A stretch of DNA of 35,513 nucleotides, taken from positions 1 through 35,513 of the forward strand of contig CADBMG010000057.1 of the NCBI GenBank assembly GCA_902795745.1, written 5' to 3'. The notes below the pieces were generated by a model. The model worked only from the letters and a program-made list of their open reading frames with translations. It ran no database searches and was not told the DNA's origin. This DNA comes from an uncultured Pseudomonadota bacterium (GTDB lineage: Bacteria; Pseudomonadota; Alphaproteobacteria; RF32; CAG-239). Both the position numbers and the translations under genes were made by a program. Below, piece by piece: positions 22,704 to 33,000 of the stretch; the first letter of the stretch is position 1; every line of letters starts with the position of its first letter.

Positions 22704-23462
22704 ATGACGATTTTTTCCAATATTCTTATTACCGGAGCATCTTCCGGCATCGGCGAAGCGTTGGCAATATATTATGCCGAACATGGTGCGCATTACTTAT
22801 TTTTAGGGGGACGTAATGCTGAACGCTTGGCTCAGGTTAAGGAAAAATGCGAATCGTACGGAGCTGTTGTGCAAACGGCGCAAATAGATGTTACAAATCG
22901 CGAACAAATGGCAAAATGGTTGGCTGCTTGTAATGAGCTTGCTCCTATTGATGCTGTGTTTGCCAATGCGGGTATTTCTACCGGCGAAGAGACAACAGAT
23001 AATATTTACCGCACATTTGATACTAATGTTATAGGGGTATTAAATACGATTATTCCGGCTGTGGAAATCTATCGCAATCAAAAAATAGGCATGAAAACAA
23101 TTGTTCTCACATCATCTATTGCCGGTTATCACGGTTTGGCGACTTGTCCGTCATATAGTGCAACAAAGGCTTGCATAAAAGCATACGGAGAAGCACTTCG
23201 TAATCAATTAAGACCGGAAGGCATACAGGTAAATGTGGTGTGTCCCGGGTTTGTGAAATCTCGAATTACCGATAAAAACACTTGTCCGATGCCGTTTTTT
23301 ATGAGTGCTGAGAAAGCAGCACAAATTATTGCCGAACGTGTAGCCGCAGATGTGGGATTAATTGCCTTTCCATGGCCTATGCGTTTTGCGGCATGGCTGA
23401 TTTCCATTTTGCCGAATCGCATCAGTGACTGTATTTATGCATCATTACCACATAAAGTGTAA
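22704..23462 (+). CDS. Short-chain dehydrogenase/reductase
   Basis: The product has 252 aa, with AAAGGA 9 nt before the ATG. It is a classical SDR: cofactor motif TGASSGIG (10-17), NAG (88-90) and the catalytic S137/S138 - Y151 - K155 set (YSATK). An Arg after the second strand (GGRNAE) suggests NADP(H). The C-terminus has a hydrophobic stretch (LIAFPWPMRFAAWLISILP) that could be membrane-associated, as in DltE/YdfG-like and lipid-acting SDRs. The substrate is unknown. It is followed 18 nt later by ligA, probably in the same transcript. Confidence 0.94.
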   Translation: MTIFSNILITGASSGIGEALAIYYAEHGAHYLFLGGRNAERLAQVKEKCESYGAVVQTAQIDVTNREQMAKWLAACNELAPIDAVFANAGISTGEETTDNIYRTFDTNVIGVLNTIIPAVEIYRNQKIGMKTIVLTSSIAGYHGLATCPSYSATKACIKAYGEALRNQLRPEGIQVNVVCPGFVKSRITDKNTCPMPFFMSAEKAAQIIAERVAADVGLIAFPWPMRFAAWLISILPNRISDCIYASLPHKV

Positions 23463-23480
23463 CAATTTCAGGGAAAAAAG

Positions 23481-25574
23481 ATGATTGACGTTGATAAATT
23501 AACACAGCAACAGGCCGAAAGCGAATTAAAACGTTTGGCAGAAGAAATTGCCAAAGCCGATAATGCATATTATCAAAACGATGCGCCATATTTAACCGAT
23601 GCCGAGTATGATGATTTGAAACATTATAATGCGGCAATTGAAGAAAAGTTTCCTCAATTGGTGCGTAAGGATAGTCCGTCGTTGCGTGTTGGTGCAAAGG
23701 TTCAGAGTAAGTTCAATAAAATTGAGCATCGTTTTCCTATGCTTTCACTGGGTGATGTTTTTTCGATTGAGGAAGTTGCTGATTTTGTAACGAGCGTAAA
23801 GCGCTTTTTAAATACGGCGGATGATATTGATTTTATGGCCGAACCTAAAATTGACGGTTTGTCTTTTTCCGCACGTTACGAAAACGGCAAGTTTGTATCC
23901 GGAGCAACGCGAGGTGATGGAATTGTCGGTGAAGATATAACTGCCAATTTACGAACAATTCCTCAATTGCCTCTGCAATTGCCGAGCGGAGTACCGGAGA
24001 TATTGGAAATTCGTGGTGAAGTCTATATGGCAAAACGTGATTTTTTAGCTTTAAATGAGCGCACGTTACAGCAGGGAAAAAAGCCATTTGCCAATCCGCG
24101 TAATGCTGCCGCCGGTTCGCTCAGACAGCTTGATCCGCGTATTACTGCCGAGCGTAAATTGAGTTTGTGGGCTTATACTTGGGGAGAAGTTTCTGCTCCT
24201 CAGTGGCGAACGCAGGGTGAGTTTTTCCAAAAATTGCAAGAATGGGGTTTTCCTGTAAATCCGCTCAATAAGATGTGCCATTCATTGCGCGATATGGAAG
24301 AAAATTTTGCCCAAATGGCGGTGAATAGGGCGGGCCTTCCTTACGATATTGATGGAATTGTTTACAAAGTTAATTCCATTGCTCTGCAAGAACGTTTGGG
24401 TTTTTTAACACGTACTCCGCGTTGGGCAATAGCACATAAGTTTCCGGCGCAACAAGCCTTGACGCGCATTAACGATATTCGCATTCAGGTTGGTCGTACG
24501 GGTGCTCTGACACCGGTAGCGGATTTGGAGCCTGTAAATGTTGGCGGAGTTATTGTTTCGCACGCTACTTTACATAACGAAGACGAAATTCGTCGCAAGG
24601 ATTTTCGTATTGGTGATATGGTGGTAATTCAGCGTGCCGGTGATGTAATTCCGCAAGTGGTGGAAGTAAAAAAGGAATATCGCTCTGCAACCTCGGAGCC
24701 TTTTGTTTTTCCTACCAAATGTCCGGAGTGCGGTGCTCATGCCATGCGTGAAGAAGGAACAGCTGCTTGGTATTGTACCGGAGGTTTGACTTGTCCGGCA
24801 CAAGCAAAGGAGCATTTGCGACATTTTGTATCGAAAGAAGCATTTGATATTGCCGGACTAGGCATAACGGTTATCGAAGAATTTTTCGATGACGGTACAA
24901 TCAAAAATCCGGTAGATATTTTTACTTTGGAAGAACGTAACGGTTCAATGGAAGAAAGGGATTTGTTCAGTGTTGCAGATGACAAAGGTTTGCATATTGA
25001 AAAGCGATATGGTTGGGGCAAAGTTTTACTTAATCGTCTTTTCAGAGCTATTGATGAACGGCGCATCATCAGTTTGCCGCGTTTCATTTTTGCCTTAGGT
25101 ATTCCACGGGTAGGAGCGGCAACGGCACAGATGTTAGCAAAACATTACGGATCATTTGATGCTTTGCAAAACGATATGATAAATAAAGAAACGGCAAAAT
25201 TAGTTGCTATTGATGGCATCGGAGCAGTTATGGCTCAGGATATGGTCGAATTTTTCGGCGAAGAACATAACCAAAAGGTAATTGCTGATTTACGGCAGTA
25301 TGTGACGGTTGAAGACTATGTAGATGATGCGATAAATAATTCGCCGTTGAGCGGAAAGATAATTGTTTTTACCGGAACATTAGAGCAAATGACGCGAGCA
25401 GAAGCCAAAGCATTGGCTCAAAAATTGGGAGCCAAAGTAGCAGGTTCGGTATCTTCACACACCGATTTGGTGGTGGTTGGTGCTGATGCCGGAAGCAAAG
25501 CCAAAAAAGCCGCAGAACTGGGAATAAAAATACTGGCGGAAACAGAGTTTTTACAGATGATAGAGCAAAAATAG
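23481..25574 (+). CDS. ligA: NAD-dependent DNA ligase
   Basis: The product has 697 aa, full family length. An N-terminal NAD-binding Ia domain (YYQNDAPYLTDAEYDDL) is followed by the adenylation domain with catalytic K123 (EPKIDGLSF) and the OB fold (GALTPVADLEPV). Then come the four-Cys zinc finger (CPECGAH...WYCTGGLTCPAQ), the helix-hairpin-helix domain (GIPRVGAATAQML, IDGIGAVMAQDM) and a C-terminal BRCT domain (SGKIIVFTGTLEQMTRAEAK). It seals nicks in replication and repair using NAD+. Nothing appears missing. No terminator is obvious after it. Confidence 0.98.
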   Translation: MIDVDKLTQQQAESELKRLAEEIAKADNAYYQNDAPYLTDAEYDDLKHYNAAIEEKFPQLVRKDSPSLRVGAKVQSKFNKIEHRFPMLSLGDVFSIEEVADFVTSVKRFLNTADDIDFMAEPKIDGLSFSARYENGKFVSGATRGDGIVGEDITANLRTIPQLPLQLPSGVPEILEIRGEVYMAKRDFLALNERTLQQGKKPFANPRNAAAGSLRQLDPRITAERKLSLWAYTWGEVSAPQWRTQGEFFQKLQEWGFPVNPLNKMCHSLRDMEENFAQMAVNRAGLPYDIDGIVYKVNSIALQERLGFLTRTPRWAIAHKFPAQQALTRINDIRIQVGRTGALTPVADLEPVNVGGVIVSHATLHNEDEIRRKDFRIGDMVVIQRAGDVIPQVVEVKKEYRSATSEPFVFPTKCPECGAHAMREEGTAAWYCTGGLTCPAQAKEHLRHFVSKEAFDIAGLGITVIEEFFDDGTIKNPVDIFTLEERNGSMEERDLFSVADDKGLHIEKRYGWGKVLLNRLFRAIDERRIISLPRFIFALGIPRVGAATAQMLAKHYGSFDALQNDMINKETAKLVAIDGIGAVMAQDMVEFFGEEHNQKVIADLRQYVTVEDYVDDAINNSPLSGKIIVFTGTLEQMTRAEAKALAQKLGAKVAGSVSSHTDLVVVGADAGSKAKKAAELGIKILAETEFLQMIEQK

Positions 25575-25676
25575 GCAAAAAAGCGGCGTGTCGTGCAAAG
25601 CAAAACTCTTGTTGCTATATCAGTATAAACCTCAGTCATAGCAATATCTTGACACTATGGAAATTTACCAGTCTTT

Positions 25677-26267
25677 TTACCACAAAACTTTCAGACGATT
25701 TTCCAATGGTTCAAAAGTTTTTTCAGTAGCCGGCTCTTTTATTTTTCCGAAAGGCATTTGTGCCATAATTTTCCATGTTTGCGGCAAATTAAATTGCTTA
25801 TATAATTCATCTTCTACCAAATTGCCGTAATGTTGCAACGATGCCCCGATATTATTTTCCGCCAACACTTGCCAAATCATATATTGTAAAATAGCGTTAG
25901 ATTGCTGATTCCAATCCCACATCGATTTGGCATAAAGAGCAAATTTTTGCTGCATTTGTGTCAAAACGGCTTGATCCTCAAAAAACAGTATTGTCCCTTT
26001 ACCGTTTGCAAAATTATTAAGGCGTTTTACGGCTGCTTCAAGTCTATCCGACGGCGAAACTTTTTCTATTGCGGCTTTTACCATTTGCCAGAATTGTTTA
26101 TGCTTTTCGGCAAATAAGATAACTACACGTGCCGATTGCGAATTAAATGCTGTAGGACAATGTTTTATACATTGTTCTACCTGTTTAATAATATCTTCGT
26201 CAGACAGAACAGTGTCTGCATCCAAGGCATAAATAGAACGTCTTAACGATAATGAATCTTTCAGCAT
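25677..26267 (-). CDS. Nitroreductase-family protein (Frm2/Hbn1-like)
   Basis: The product has 196 aa, with AGGAG 8 nt before the ATG. The N-terminal SLSLRRSIYALD and the S-x-x-R-x-V-(I/V)L strand (FNSQSARVVILF), the NIGASLQHYG segment and the ending MPFGKIKEPATEKTFEPLENRLKV match the fungal/bacterial Frm2-like branch of FMN nitroreductases. They act in the cytoplasm on quinones, nitro compounds or lipid-derived stress signals. It is the last gene of the minus-strand cluster that includes the efflux pump, which fits a detoxification theme. The specific substrate is unknown. Confidence 0.9.
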   Translation of the reverse strand: MLKDSLSLRRSIYALDADTVLSDEDIIKQVEQCIKHCPTAFNSQSARVVILFAEKHKQFWQMVKAAIEKVSPSDRLEAAVKRLNNFANGKGTILFFEDQAVLTQMQQKFALYAKSMWDWNQQSNAILQYMIWQVLAENNIGASLQHYGNLVEDELYKQFNLPQTWKIMAQMPFGKIKEPATEKTFEPLENRLKVLW

Positions 26268-26313
26268 ATTTTTTTCTCCTGTGGCTTAAAAAATAATTTT
26301 CCGGTACAGAATT

Positions 26314-27624
26314 TCAACTCAAATAGTCATTAATTTTGCTCAATATTTTTTTAGCTTCGTTAATTTGTGCTTTCATATTCAAATCGGAATAAACGGAAAT
26401 GGCGGAATTATAGTAGTTTTTTGCTTCTAAGAAAAATTTTTCATCATCGTTTTGTTTACCGAGCAAATAATAAATCTTGCCTATTTTTTCCTGAATATCT
26501 GCCCATTCTGACGGGTATGTTGTTTGGTCATAAATTCTTTGCTGATTTTTATAACTGTCAATCGCCAATTGCATAATTGTTGCACTTTTAGTGCTCATAC
26601 CGAGCGAAGCTAAATAGTAACCGAGAAGACCTTCAACATGACACCAAGACTGTGGAAACTGTGCCAAAGAATATACTTTTTCGGCATCACGCAACTGAGA
26701 AACTGCATCACGCAAAGCTTGTAAGTCAAGAGTATGTTTCCACAATTCAAAATGCAAAAGTGCCAAATGATACGAAAGCATGCCGTAATCATAAGGATAG
26801 TTGCGATTAAGATATTTTTGTGCTTCTTGAAAATTAGCTATGGCAATTTTGAGATATTCAAAGCTGTTATCTTTGCCGGAGGAATAGGCTTTGGCGTACA
26901 ATTGTCCCAAGTTTGCATATACGCAACCGTAATAAATAGGTAATCGCATATATTGACGGTTATTTAATGCTTCATCGAATAAATTGGAAATAATTTTAAT
27001 ATCTTTATCGCTTAAGTTTTCTACGGTATTACATAAATATATTTTACCTAGCATATTCATAATATATGGCATAAACTCGCGGGAAATATCTTTGGGAGCC
27101 GCATCTTTGGCTAAAATAGCAATAATCTCGCTTAAAATATGCGGTTGATGTCGACGCTGTTCTTCGGTTACGGGGACTATTGCCGCGACAATAATCGCAT
27201 ATATCAACATTAATACGGAATTGGAAAATTTTTCCGGATTTGCAAAATAACTTAATGGTAAAAACAGACTGTCCAGCAGTGAAAAGGTCCATTGATTAGG
27301 AATAACATATTGATTTTTTACCTGAAAATTGAGGCGGATTTTACCGTCTTCTTCGTATCCCCAAACTAAAATATCAGAGTGAGTACTACTGAGAATTTTA
27401 TTGCCACGGTCAATAAAATCGAAGAAATTACGTCCTTGCAAATTGAGAAAACTTTTAGAAAAAGGCTCATTAAAAAAGTTTACATCAAACAATTCATTTT
27501 GTTTCAATACTTCGGCAAAACGCAATCCGCAATTCAAGTTGCACTTATCTTCAAATGCCACTACCGTTATTCTGAATAGTCCGTTCAGTGATGCTGCGGG
27601 AGTTGAAGTTCTAAACAGTTTCAT
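26314..27624 (-). CDS. TPR-rich protein of unknown function
   Basis: The product has 436 aa. Residues 1-120 form a globular N-terminal domain (FRITVVAFEDKCNLNCGLRFAEVLKQ, ILVWGYEEDGKIRLNFQ). It resembles a small alpha/beta sensor or effector-type module that I cannot name. Residues 180-430 hold about six TPR-like helical pairs, including AQFPQSWCHVEGLLGYYLASLG and TTYPSEWADIQEKIGKIYYLLG. The P-x-x-W-A-x-x-Q repeat style is typical of alphaproteobacterial TPR proteins. There is no signal peptide. It starts 4 nt after the polytopic membrane protein stops, so the two are probably a pair; the TPRs may bind the membrane partner. Function unknown. Confidence 0.85.
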   Translation of the reverse strand: MKLFRTSTPAASLNGLFRITVVAFEDKCNLNCGLRFAEVLKQNELFDVNFFNEPFSKSFLNLQGRNFFDFIDRGNKILSSTHSDILVWGYEEDGKIRLNFQVKNQYVIPNQWTFSLLDSLFLPLSYFANPEKFSNSVLMLIYAIIVAAIVPVTEEQRRHQPHILSEIIAILAKDAAPKDISREFMPYIMNMLGKIYLCNTVENLSDKDIKIISNLFDEALNNRQYMRLPIYYGCVYANLGQLYAKAYSSGKDNSFEYLKIAIANFQEAQKYLNRNYPYDYGMLSYHLALLHFELWKHTLDLQALRDAVSQLRDAEKVYSLAQFPQSWCHVEGLLGYYLASLGMSTKSATIMQLAIDSYKNQQRIYDQTTYPSEWADIQEKIGKIYYLLGKQNDDEKFFLEAKNYYNSAISVYSDLNMKAQINEAKKILSKINDYLS

Positions 27625-27628
27625 ATTG

Positions 27629-28702
27629 TTATTTATCCTCTTTTGATATTTTCAGAGCATCTTTTGCAGCCTGAATGTTTTGCTTTAAATCTTTTACAAA
27701 CGCCTGATTAATTTCTTTTAGGTTTTTAGGCTCGTTTTTATCGGAACGACCGAAGGAACTATTGAGCCACAAAATAATCAATAACGTAATCAGCGGCATT
27801 GAAAATGTATTGACTGAAAAAAGCTGGAACCATGCCAAAAATACATTAACTGTACAGATTTTTGCAATATTGATAGCTAGGATGTGGTGTGAATATTTGG
27901 TAGCAGCCTCATAATAACAAGTGTTTTCAAGCAAGTTTCCCGAATGAGTGACAAAATAGCGATACCATAATGCCGAGAGCAATTCTGCCCAAAATACACC
28001 GGTTAAAACAGCGCAAGACATAAAACTAAACTCGCCTATTTGCAAAATCAATAAATAAAAAACCAAAAAAGCAACAGCAGCACATGAACCGCAATCCATG
28101 TTAATTTTTGCTCCATAATAATTGATATTGAGAAATGCCATCAGTATACCGAGAAGAATCGTGGCACATAAAGCACTAAACATCGGGATTGCTCCGATTA
28201 TGCCCAAAACTATCAACCCGAAAAGTATTGCCAATAAAGGAATGGCAAAGGCCTGAGTTGTACTGTTCATCAACCTGTATAACAAACAAAAAATTACGCC
28301 GAATACAACAATGGCACAACGTACAATATTTACATCCAACTTCGGAAACGGCGAACCGTCGCCTATCGGCTGCATCCAAACCGCCAGCCCTACAGCCACA
28401 ACTGTCGTAAGCATGAAACCGATACGCGATTCGATAAGCGAGGCTATATAAATTATCAATGCCAAGCCAATTGGTAAAATGGCTCTGGAAAAAGTTAACG
28501 GTTCAATAAAATCATGGTTATCGAGCAAAAAATAAGCTGCAACACTGCCTACTGTATAAAATGTTAAGACATACCATAACGGCAACATCCAAATCTTAAA
28601 TTGCAACGTTTGCATATATTTTTTTACCACCGGAGCAAATGATATATACATTGCTATAAAACCGCAAATTGCAAACAACAAAATCATTAATGCCGCATTC
28701 AT
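27629..28702 (-). CDS. Polytopic membrane protein, faint MraY/WecA-like motif
   Basis: The product has 357 aa. The ATG at 28702 follows a perfect AAGGAGG by 5 nt; the GTG two codons upstream is part of that site. About nine or ten membrane segments are present, and the C-terminal 45 residues are soluble and Lys-rich. The segment NINYYGAKINMDCGSCA (M202-S206) recalls the N-x-x-x-A-K-x-x-M-G-D-x-GS loop of polyprenyl-phosphate sugar transferases. Here MDCGS replaces MGD-GS, so the enzyme motif is degenerate. It could be an inactive relative or chance. Its TPR partner starts 4 nt after. Function unknown. Confidence 0.8.
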   Translation of the reverse strand: MNAALMILLFAICGFIAMYISFAPVVKKYMQTLQFKIWMLPLWYVLTFYTVGSVAAYFLLDNHDFIEPLTFSRAILPIGLALIIYIASLIESRIGFMLTTVVAVGLAVWMQPIGDGSPFPKLDVNIVRCAIVVFGVIFCLLYRLMNSTTQAFAIPLLAILFGLIVLGIIGAIPMFSALCATILLGILMAFLNINYYGAKINMDCGSCAAVAFLVFYLLILQIGEFSFMSCAVLTGVFWAELLSALWYRYFVTHSGNLLENTCYYEAATKYSHHILAINIAKICTVNVFLAWFQLFSVNTFSMPLITLLIILWLNSSFGRSDKNEPKNLKEINQAFVKDLKQNIQAAKDALKISKEDK

Positions 28703-28747
28703 TGTCACCTCCTTGCTATCAATTTAATATACTCTAACACTAATTTA

Positions 28748-30028
28748 TTAAATTATTCTTTGCATTTTGCAAATAAAGAAGGAATCCATACCGCCGCTGA
28801 TTTTATGGTAAAAAGGCATCGTTCTTATCCATCCCTTATCGGTGATAAGCTTGTCGTCCCAAGTTCCGTATGAGCTTATAGTTTCGGTTTTAATCGGTAC
28901 AATTTTAAAATTCGGATGCATTTTTAAGAAGTTATTTATTTGTCTTTCTCCTTCATCTTGGGCAATTGAGCAAACGCTATAAACCAAAATTCCGCCAACG
29001 GTAATTATATTTTCGCATACATTTAACAATTTTTCTTGTAGGGTAGTGGCTTTAGCTACGTCTTCGCTATTCTTGATATGCAAAACTTCCGGATGACGAC
29101 GAAAAGTTCCACTGGCCGAGCATGGAGCATCCAGAAGAACAACATCGTATTTTTCAGTGGAATTTTGCATAAAATCAATTGCATCAATAACTTGGGTTTG
29201 AACATTATTAATCTTTAATCTTTGCAGATTACTGCGCAATTTTTCCAATCGCTCAGCAGATACATCAAGTGCGGTGACATTTGCTCCACCTGTCGCAAGT
29301 TGTGCGGTTTTACCCCCCGGAGCTGCACACAAATCAATCACCTTTTTTCCTTTAATGCTGTCCAGTGTTAGTACGGGTAATGACGCGGCGACATCCTGTA
29401 TCCACCATTTGCCTTCCGAAAATCCTTCCAAATAGGTAATTTTGGTGTTGCCCGACAATCGCAAACTGCCGTTCGGCAAAATCTCAGCGTTGAGCTTTTC
29501 GGCCCAAACATCCGGATTGTCTTTTACCGTAATATCCAGTGGAGGAATATTATTTACACTGCGATTAATTTGTTCAATTTGCATGTCGCTATATCCGCGG
29601 AGGAGCTGTAAAAAGTCCGTCGGTAAATAACAGGATTGTTGCAACTTTTGTTGCCAAATACTTTTTTCTGCGGCAATTTTACGTAAAACAGCATTTGCTA
29701 ATCCGCTCAAAAATTTATCACTGACCTTGCGAACATTTTGTACCGTATCGTTAATTACGGCATATTGCGCCGTATCCATAAGTAAAAGTTCGGCAATTGC
29801 CATCAGTAATAAATATTCGGCAGGACGATGCTTATGCGGAATTTTCTTTTTTAAGAAAAAACGTAAAACATTCTTTAATCCTGCCCAATTGCGCAAACTT
29901 GTCAAAATCAGCATATTGGCAAACGGTAACTCATCTTTGCTGAAATTATCTTTGAGTTCGGCAAAAAATACTTTATTCTCTAAAATAGTTTGCAGAACTT
30001 GTGCGCATTTAATTCTGAGGTTGGGCAT
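28748..30028 (-). CDS. rsmB: 16S rRNA C967 (cytosine-5) methyltransferase
   Basis: The product has 426 aa, normal RsmB length. The N-terminal NusB-like RNA-binding domain (residues 1-130; YAVINDTVQNVRKVSDKFLSGLANAVLR) is followed by the SAM domain. That has DLCAAPGGKTAQLA (motif I), DAPCSASGTFRRHPE (motif IV Cys) and YSVCSIAQDEGE (motif VI, catalytic Cys). It methylates cytosine in 16S rRNA. Its ATG lies 20 nt inside the end of the RND pump gene, so the two are co-translated. That link between efflux and rRNA modification is probably positional. Confidence 0.95.
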   Translation of the reverse strand: MPNLRIKCAQVLQTILENKVFFAELKDNFSKDELPFANMLILTSLRNWAGLKNVLRFFLKKKIPHKHRPAEYLLLMAIAELLLMDTAQYAVINDTVQNVRKVSDKFLSGLANAVLRKIAAEKSIWQQKLQQSCYLPTDFLQLLRGYSDMQIEQINRSVNNIPPLDITVKDNPDVWAEKLNAEILPNGSLRLSGNTKITYLEGFSEGKWWIQDVAASLPVLTLDSIKGKKVIDLCAAPGGKTAQLATGGANVTALDVSAERLEKLRSNLQRLKINNVQTQVIDAIDFMQNSTEKYDVVLLDAPCSASGTFRRHPEVLHIKNSEDVAKATTLQEKLLNVCENIITVGGILVYSVCSIAQDEGERQINNFLKMHPNFKIVPIKTETISSYGTWDDKLITDKGWIRTMPFYHKISGGMDSFFICKMQRII

Positions 30029-33000
30029 TTGTTTCTTTCTTTTGATAATCTGTCATTGTTTGAATCAGAATATACATCAGAGGAATTAAAACCAACCCTG
30101 CCGCCGTACCGATAATCATTCCGGCAAACACCGGTACACCTACGGCAACACGGCTTCCTGCCGATGCCCCACTTGCCCAGACCAGCGGTGCCACACCCAA
30201 GATGAAGGTCATAGCCGTCATTAACACAGCACGGAAACGTTCCTTGGTTCCATATAGGGCGGCGTGCAGTACGGTTGCTCCGCGTTTATGTGCTTCACTG
30301 GCAAATTCTACAATCAAAATAGCATTTTTTGCCGCTAATCCGACCAGCAATACCAAACCAAGTTGGGCGTAGATGCTAAGTGACATTTTTGTGATAAACA
30401 GACCAATTAAAGCTCCGAGCATTGCTCCGGTAACCGACAACATAACCGCAAGCGGAATGGTCCAGCTCTCGTATTGCGCTACCATGAACAGATAGGCAAA
30501 TAAAACAGCAAAGGCGATAATGTAGAAAATCTGACCTTGGTTATTTTTTTCTTGCAGGCTTGCACCTGACCAAGCATAAGTATATCCTTTAGGTAGAGTT
30601 TTAACAGCCAAATCTTCCAATGCTTTCATTGCTTCACCGGTGGAGAACCCGATATTAGCCATAGCATTAACCGTTGCACTCGGATATTGATTATAGCGTT
30701 CAATACCACGCGGCAGCAACACGGTTTTAATCTTGATTAAACTGCCCAACGGAACCATAACACCTTTGCTGCTGTGGACATATATTTTATCCAAACTGCT
30801 CAGGTCTTTACGATATTTCCAATCCGCTTGAATTTTTACCTTATTAACCTGTGTTCCAATATTAATATCATTTACATAGCTTGAACCGATATAAGTTTGT
30901 AACGAAGAATAAATCGTACCGATAGCAACACCTATTGATTCGGCCTTTTCTCGGTCAATTTCAATATAAGCATGAGGTGTTTGCGCATTGTAAGTAGAAT
31001 AAGCCAACATAATTTGCGGCATAGCCATAGCAGCGCGCGTAAAGTTGTTGACAACCGTTTCAAGCTCATTCATATCCGTTGATTCAACAGATTGAATTTT
31101 GAAATCCATGGCATTTGTTGAACCTAATCCCGGAATCGCCGGCATTTCGAAGAATTGAATTTTAGCTTCGGAAAATGTAGAAGTAACAGCTTGCAAACGT
31201 TTTAATATATTGGTTGAAAAATCTTTATCATCCTTTCGTTCATTCCAATTTTTCAAACTCAAAACACCAAAACCGACATTTTCTCCTTGTCCGGCCATAA
31301 TGCTGAAACCTTCCAAATTCATTATTGATTTAACAGCTGATTCGGTCTTTGCTGTTTCCATAATTTTCTGATTAACCGCCTCAGTTCGTACATTTGATGC
31401 ACCTTCCGGCAATTGTACATTTATCATAATTATACCTTGATCTTCATTCGGCAAAAACGAAGTAGCCGTAACTTTAAGGAAAAAGCCGATGCAAATAGCT
31501 ATTATTCCCAAAATAAATACAATTACACTGATTTTGCGTCCCAAATAACTGACCGCCACTAAATATTTATTGGTAATACCGGAGATAAAACGGTTAAACC
31601 AGCCGAGAGGTCCGCTCTTTTTTTCTTCAAACGGTCGTAAAAATGTTGCAGCTAATGCCGGAGACAAAGTCAGCGCATTAACCGACGAAAATAGAATGGC
31701 AAAACTTATAGTTATGGCAAATTGTTGATAGATTTTTCCGGTAATTCCGCCCATAAAGGCAATCGGCACGAAAATCGCAAGCAAAACCAATGTCGTGGCA
31801 ACTACTGCACTTGAAACTTGCTCCATAGCCTTGGTTGCAGCCTTTTTTGGTGAAAGGTTTTCTTCTTGCATCAGGAATAATGAACGTTCCACTACTACAA
31901 TGGCATCATCAACCACCAAACCTATGGCCAAAACTAAACCGAACAACGTCAAAATGTTCAGGTTAAATCCTAATGCTTTCATCACGGCAAAAGTGGCTAA
32001 AATTGAAACCGGAATAGCAATCGACGGTACCAATGTCGCACGCCAATCTTGTAAAAAGATGTAGCAAACAAATACCACTAAGCCGAAAGTCAAAAACAGG
32101 GTAAAGAAGACTTCTTCAATTGATGCCAAAATAAAGTCCGTGGTATCTACGAAGATTTTAACTTCAAAATCTTTCGGATAAAAACGCTCTAATTTTGCTA
32201 ACTCGGCTCTGACGGCTTTCATAGCATTAACGGCATTTGCGCCAGATGATTTGTTAATCATAATTGAAACGGAAGGTTGTCCGTCCACCGTAGAGTTCAG
32301 CAAATAGTTTTCCGAGCCGAGTTCGACACGCGCAATATCTTTAAGACGCACCAGTCCACCTTCTTCAGCCGTGCGTACGATGATATTTTCAAAATCCTTC
32401 GGATCATTTAAACGTCCTTTTGTTTCCAAAGAATACACTAATACCTGCTTACCATCTCCCGGAGCGGAACCTACCGAACCGAGGGACGGCTGAACATTCT
32501 GACTGCGAATAGCTGCCTTAATCGTATCGAGAGGAATGTTTAAGGCGGTGGCTTTATCGGCATCAATCCATACTCGCATACTGATAGCCGAACCCATAAC
32601 GTTAACTTCGCCTACGCCATAAGCGCGACTGATGGCAATTTTAATATTGTTTTCTACATAGTTGTTTAAAAAATTACTGTCATAAGTGCCATTCGGTGAG
32701 GTCACTTGCAAAAATGCCAAAATATCGGACGAACGCCGCTGCACCGTAACACCCATATCTTGCACTTCTTTTGGCAATGTTGCCACAACTTGCTGAATAC
32801 GGTTTTGCACTTTTACTTGGTCAATATCCGGATCGGTACCGGTCTCAAAAGCTACGGAAAGCTGATATGCACCTGAGTTATACGAATTTGATGACATATA
32901 AAGCATATTTTCGATACCGTTAATGGCTTTTTCAATCGGAATTCCGACATTATTTGCCACCGTTTCGGCACTTGCTCCCGGATAAGTGGTTGAAACGCGG

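Noticed and set aside
22617..22793. Upstream extension of the gmk frame by 59 codons
   Set aside because: It overlaps the start of the divergent SDR gene, lacks a ribosome site, and normal guanylate kinases begin near the chosen ATG.
25612..25644. TTGCTAT ... ATAGCAA inverted repeat between ligA and the nitroreductase gene, considered as a bidirectional terminator
   Set aside because: The loop is long (19 nt), the stem is AT-rich and no T-run follows on either strand.
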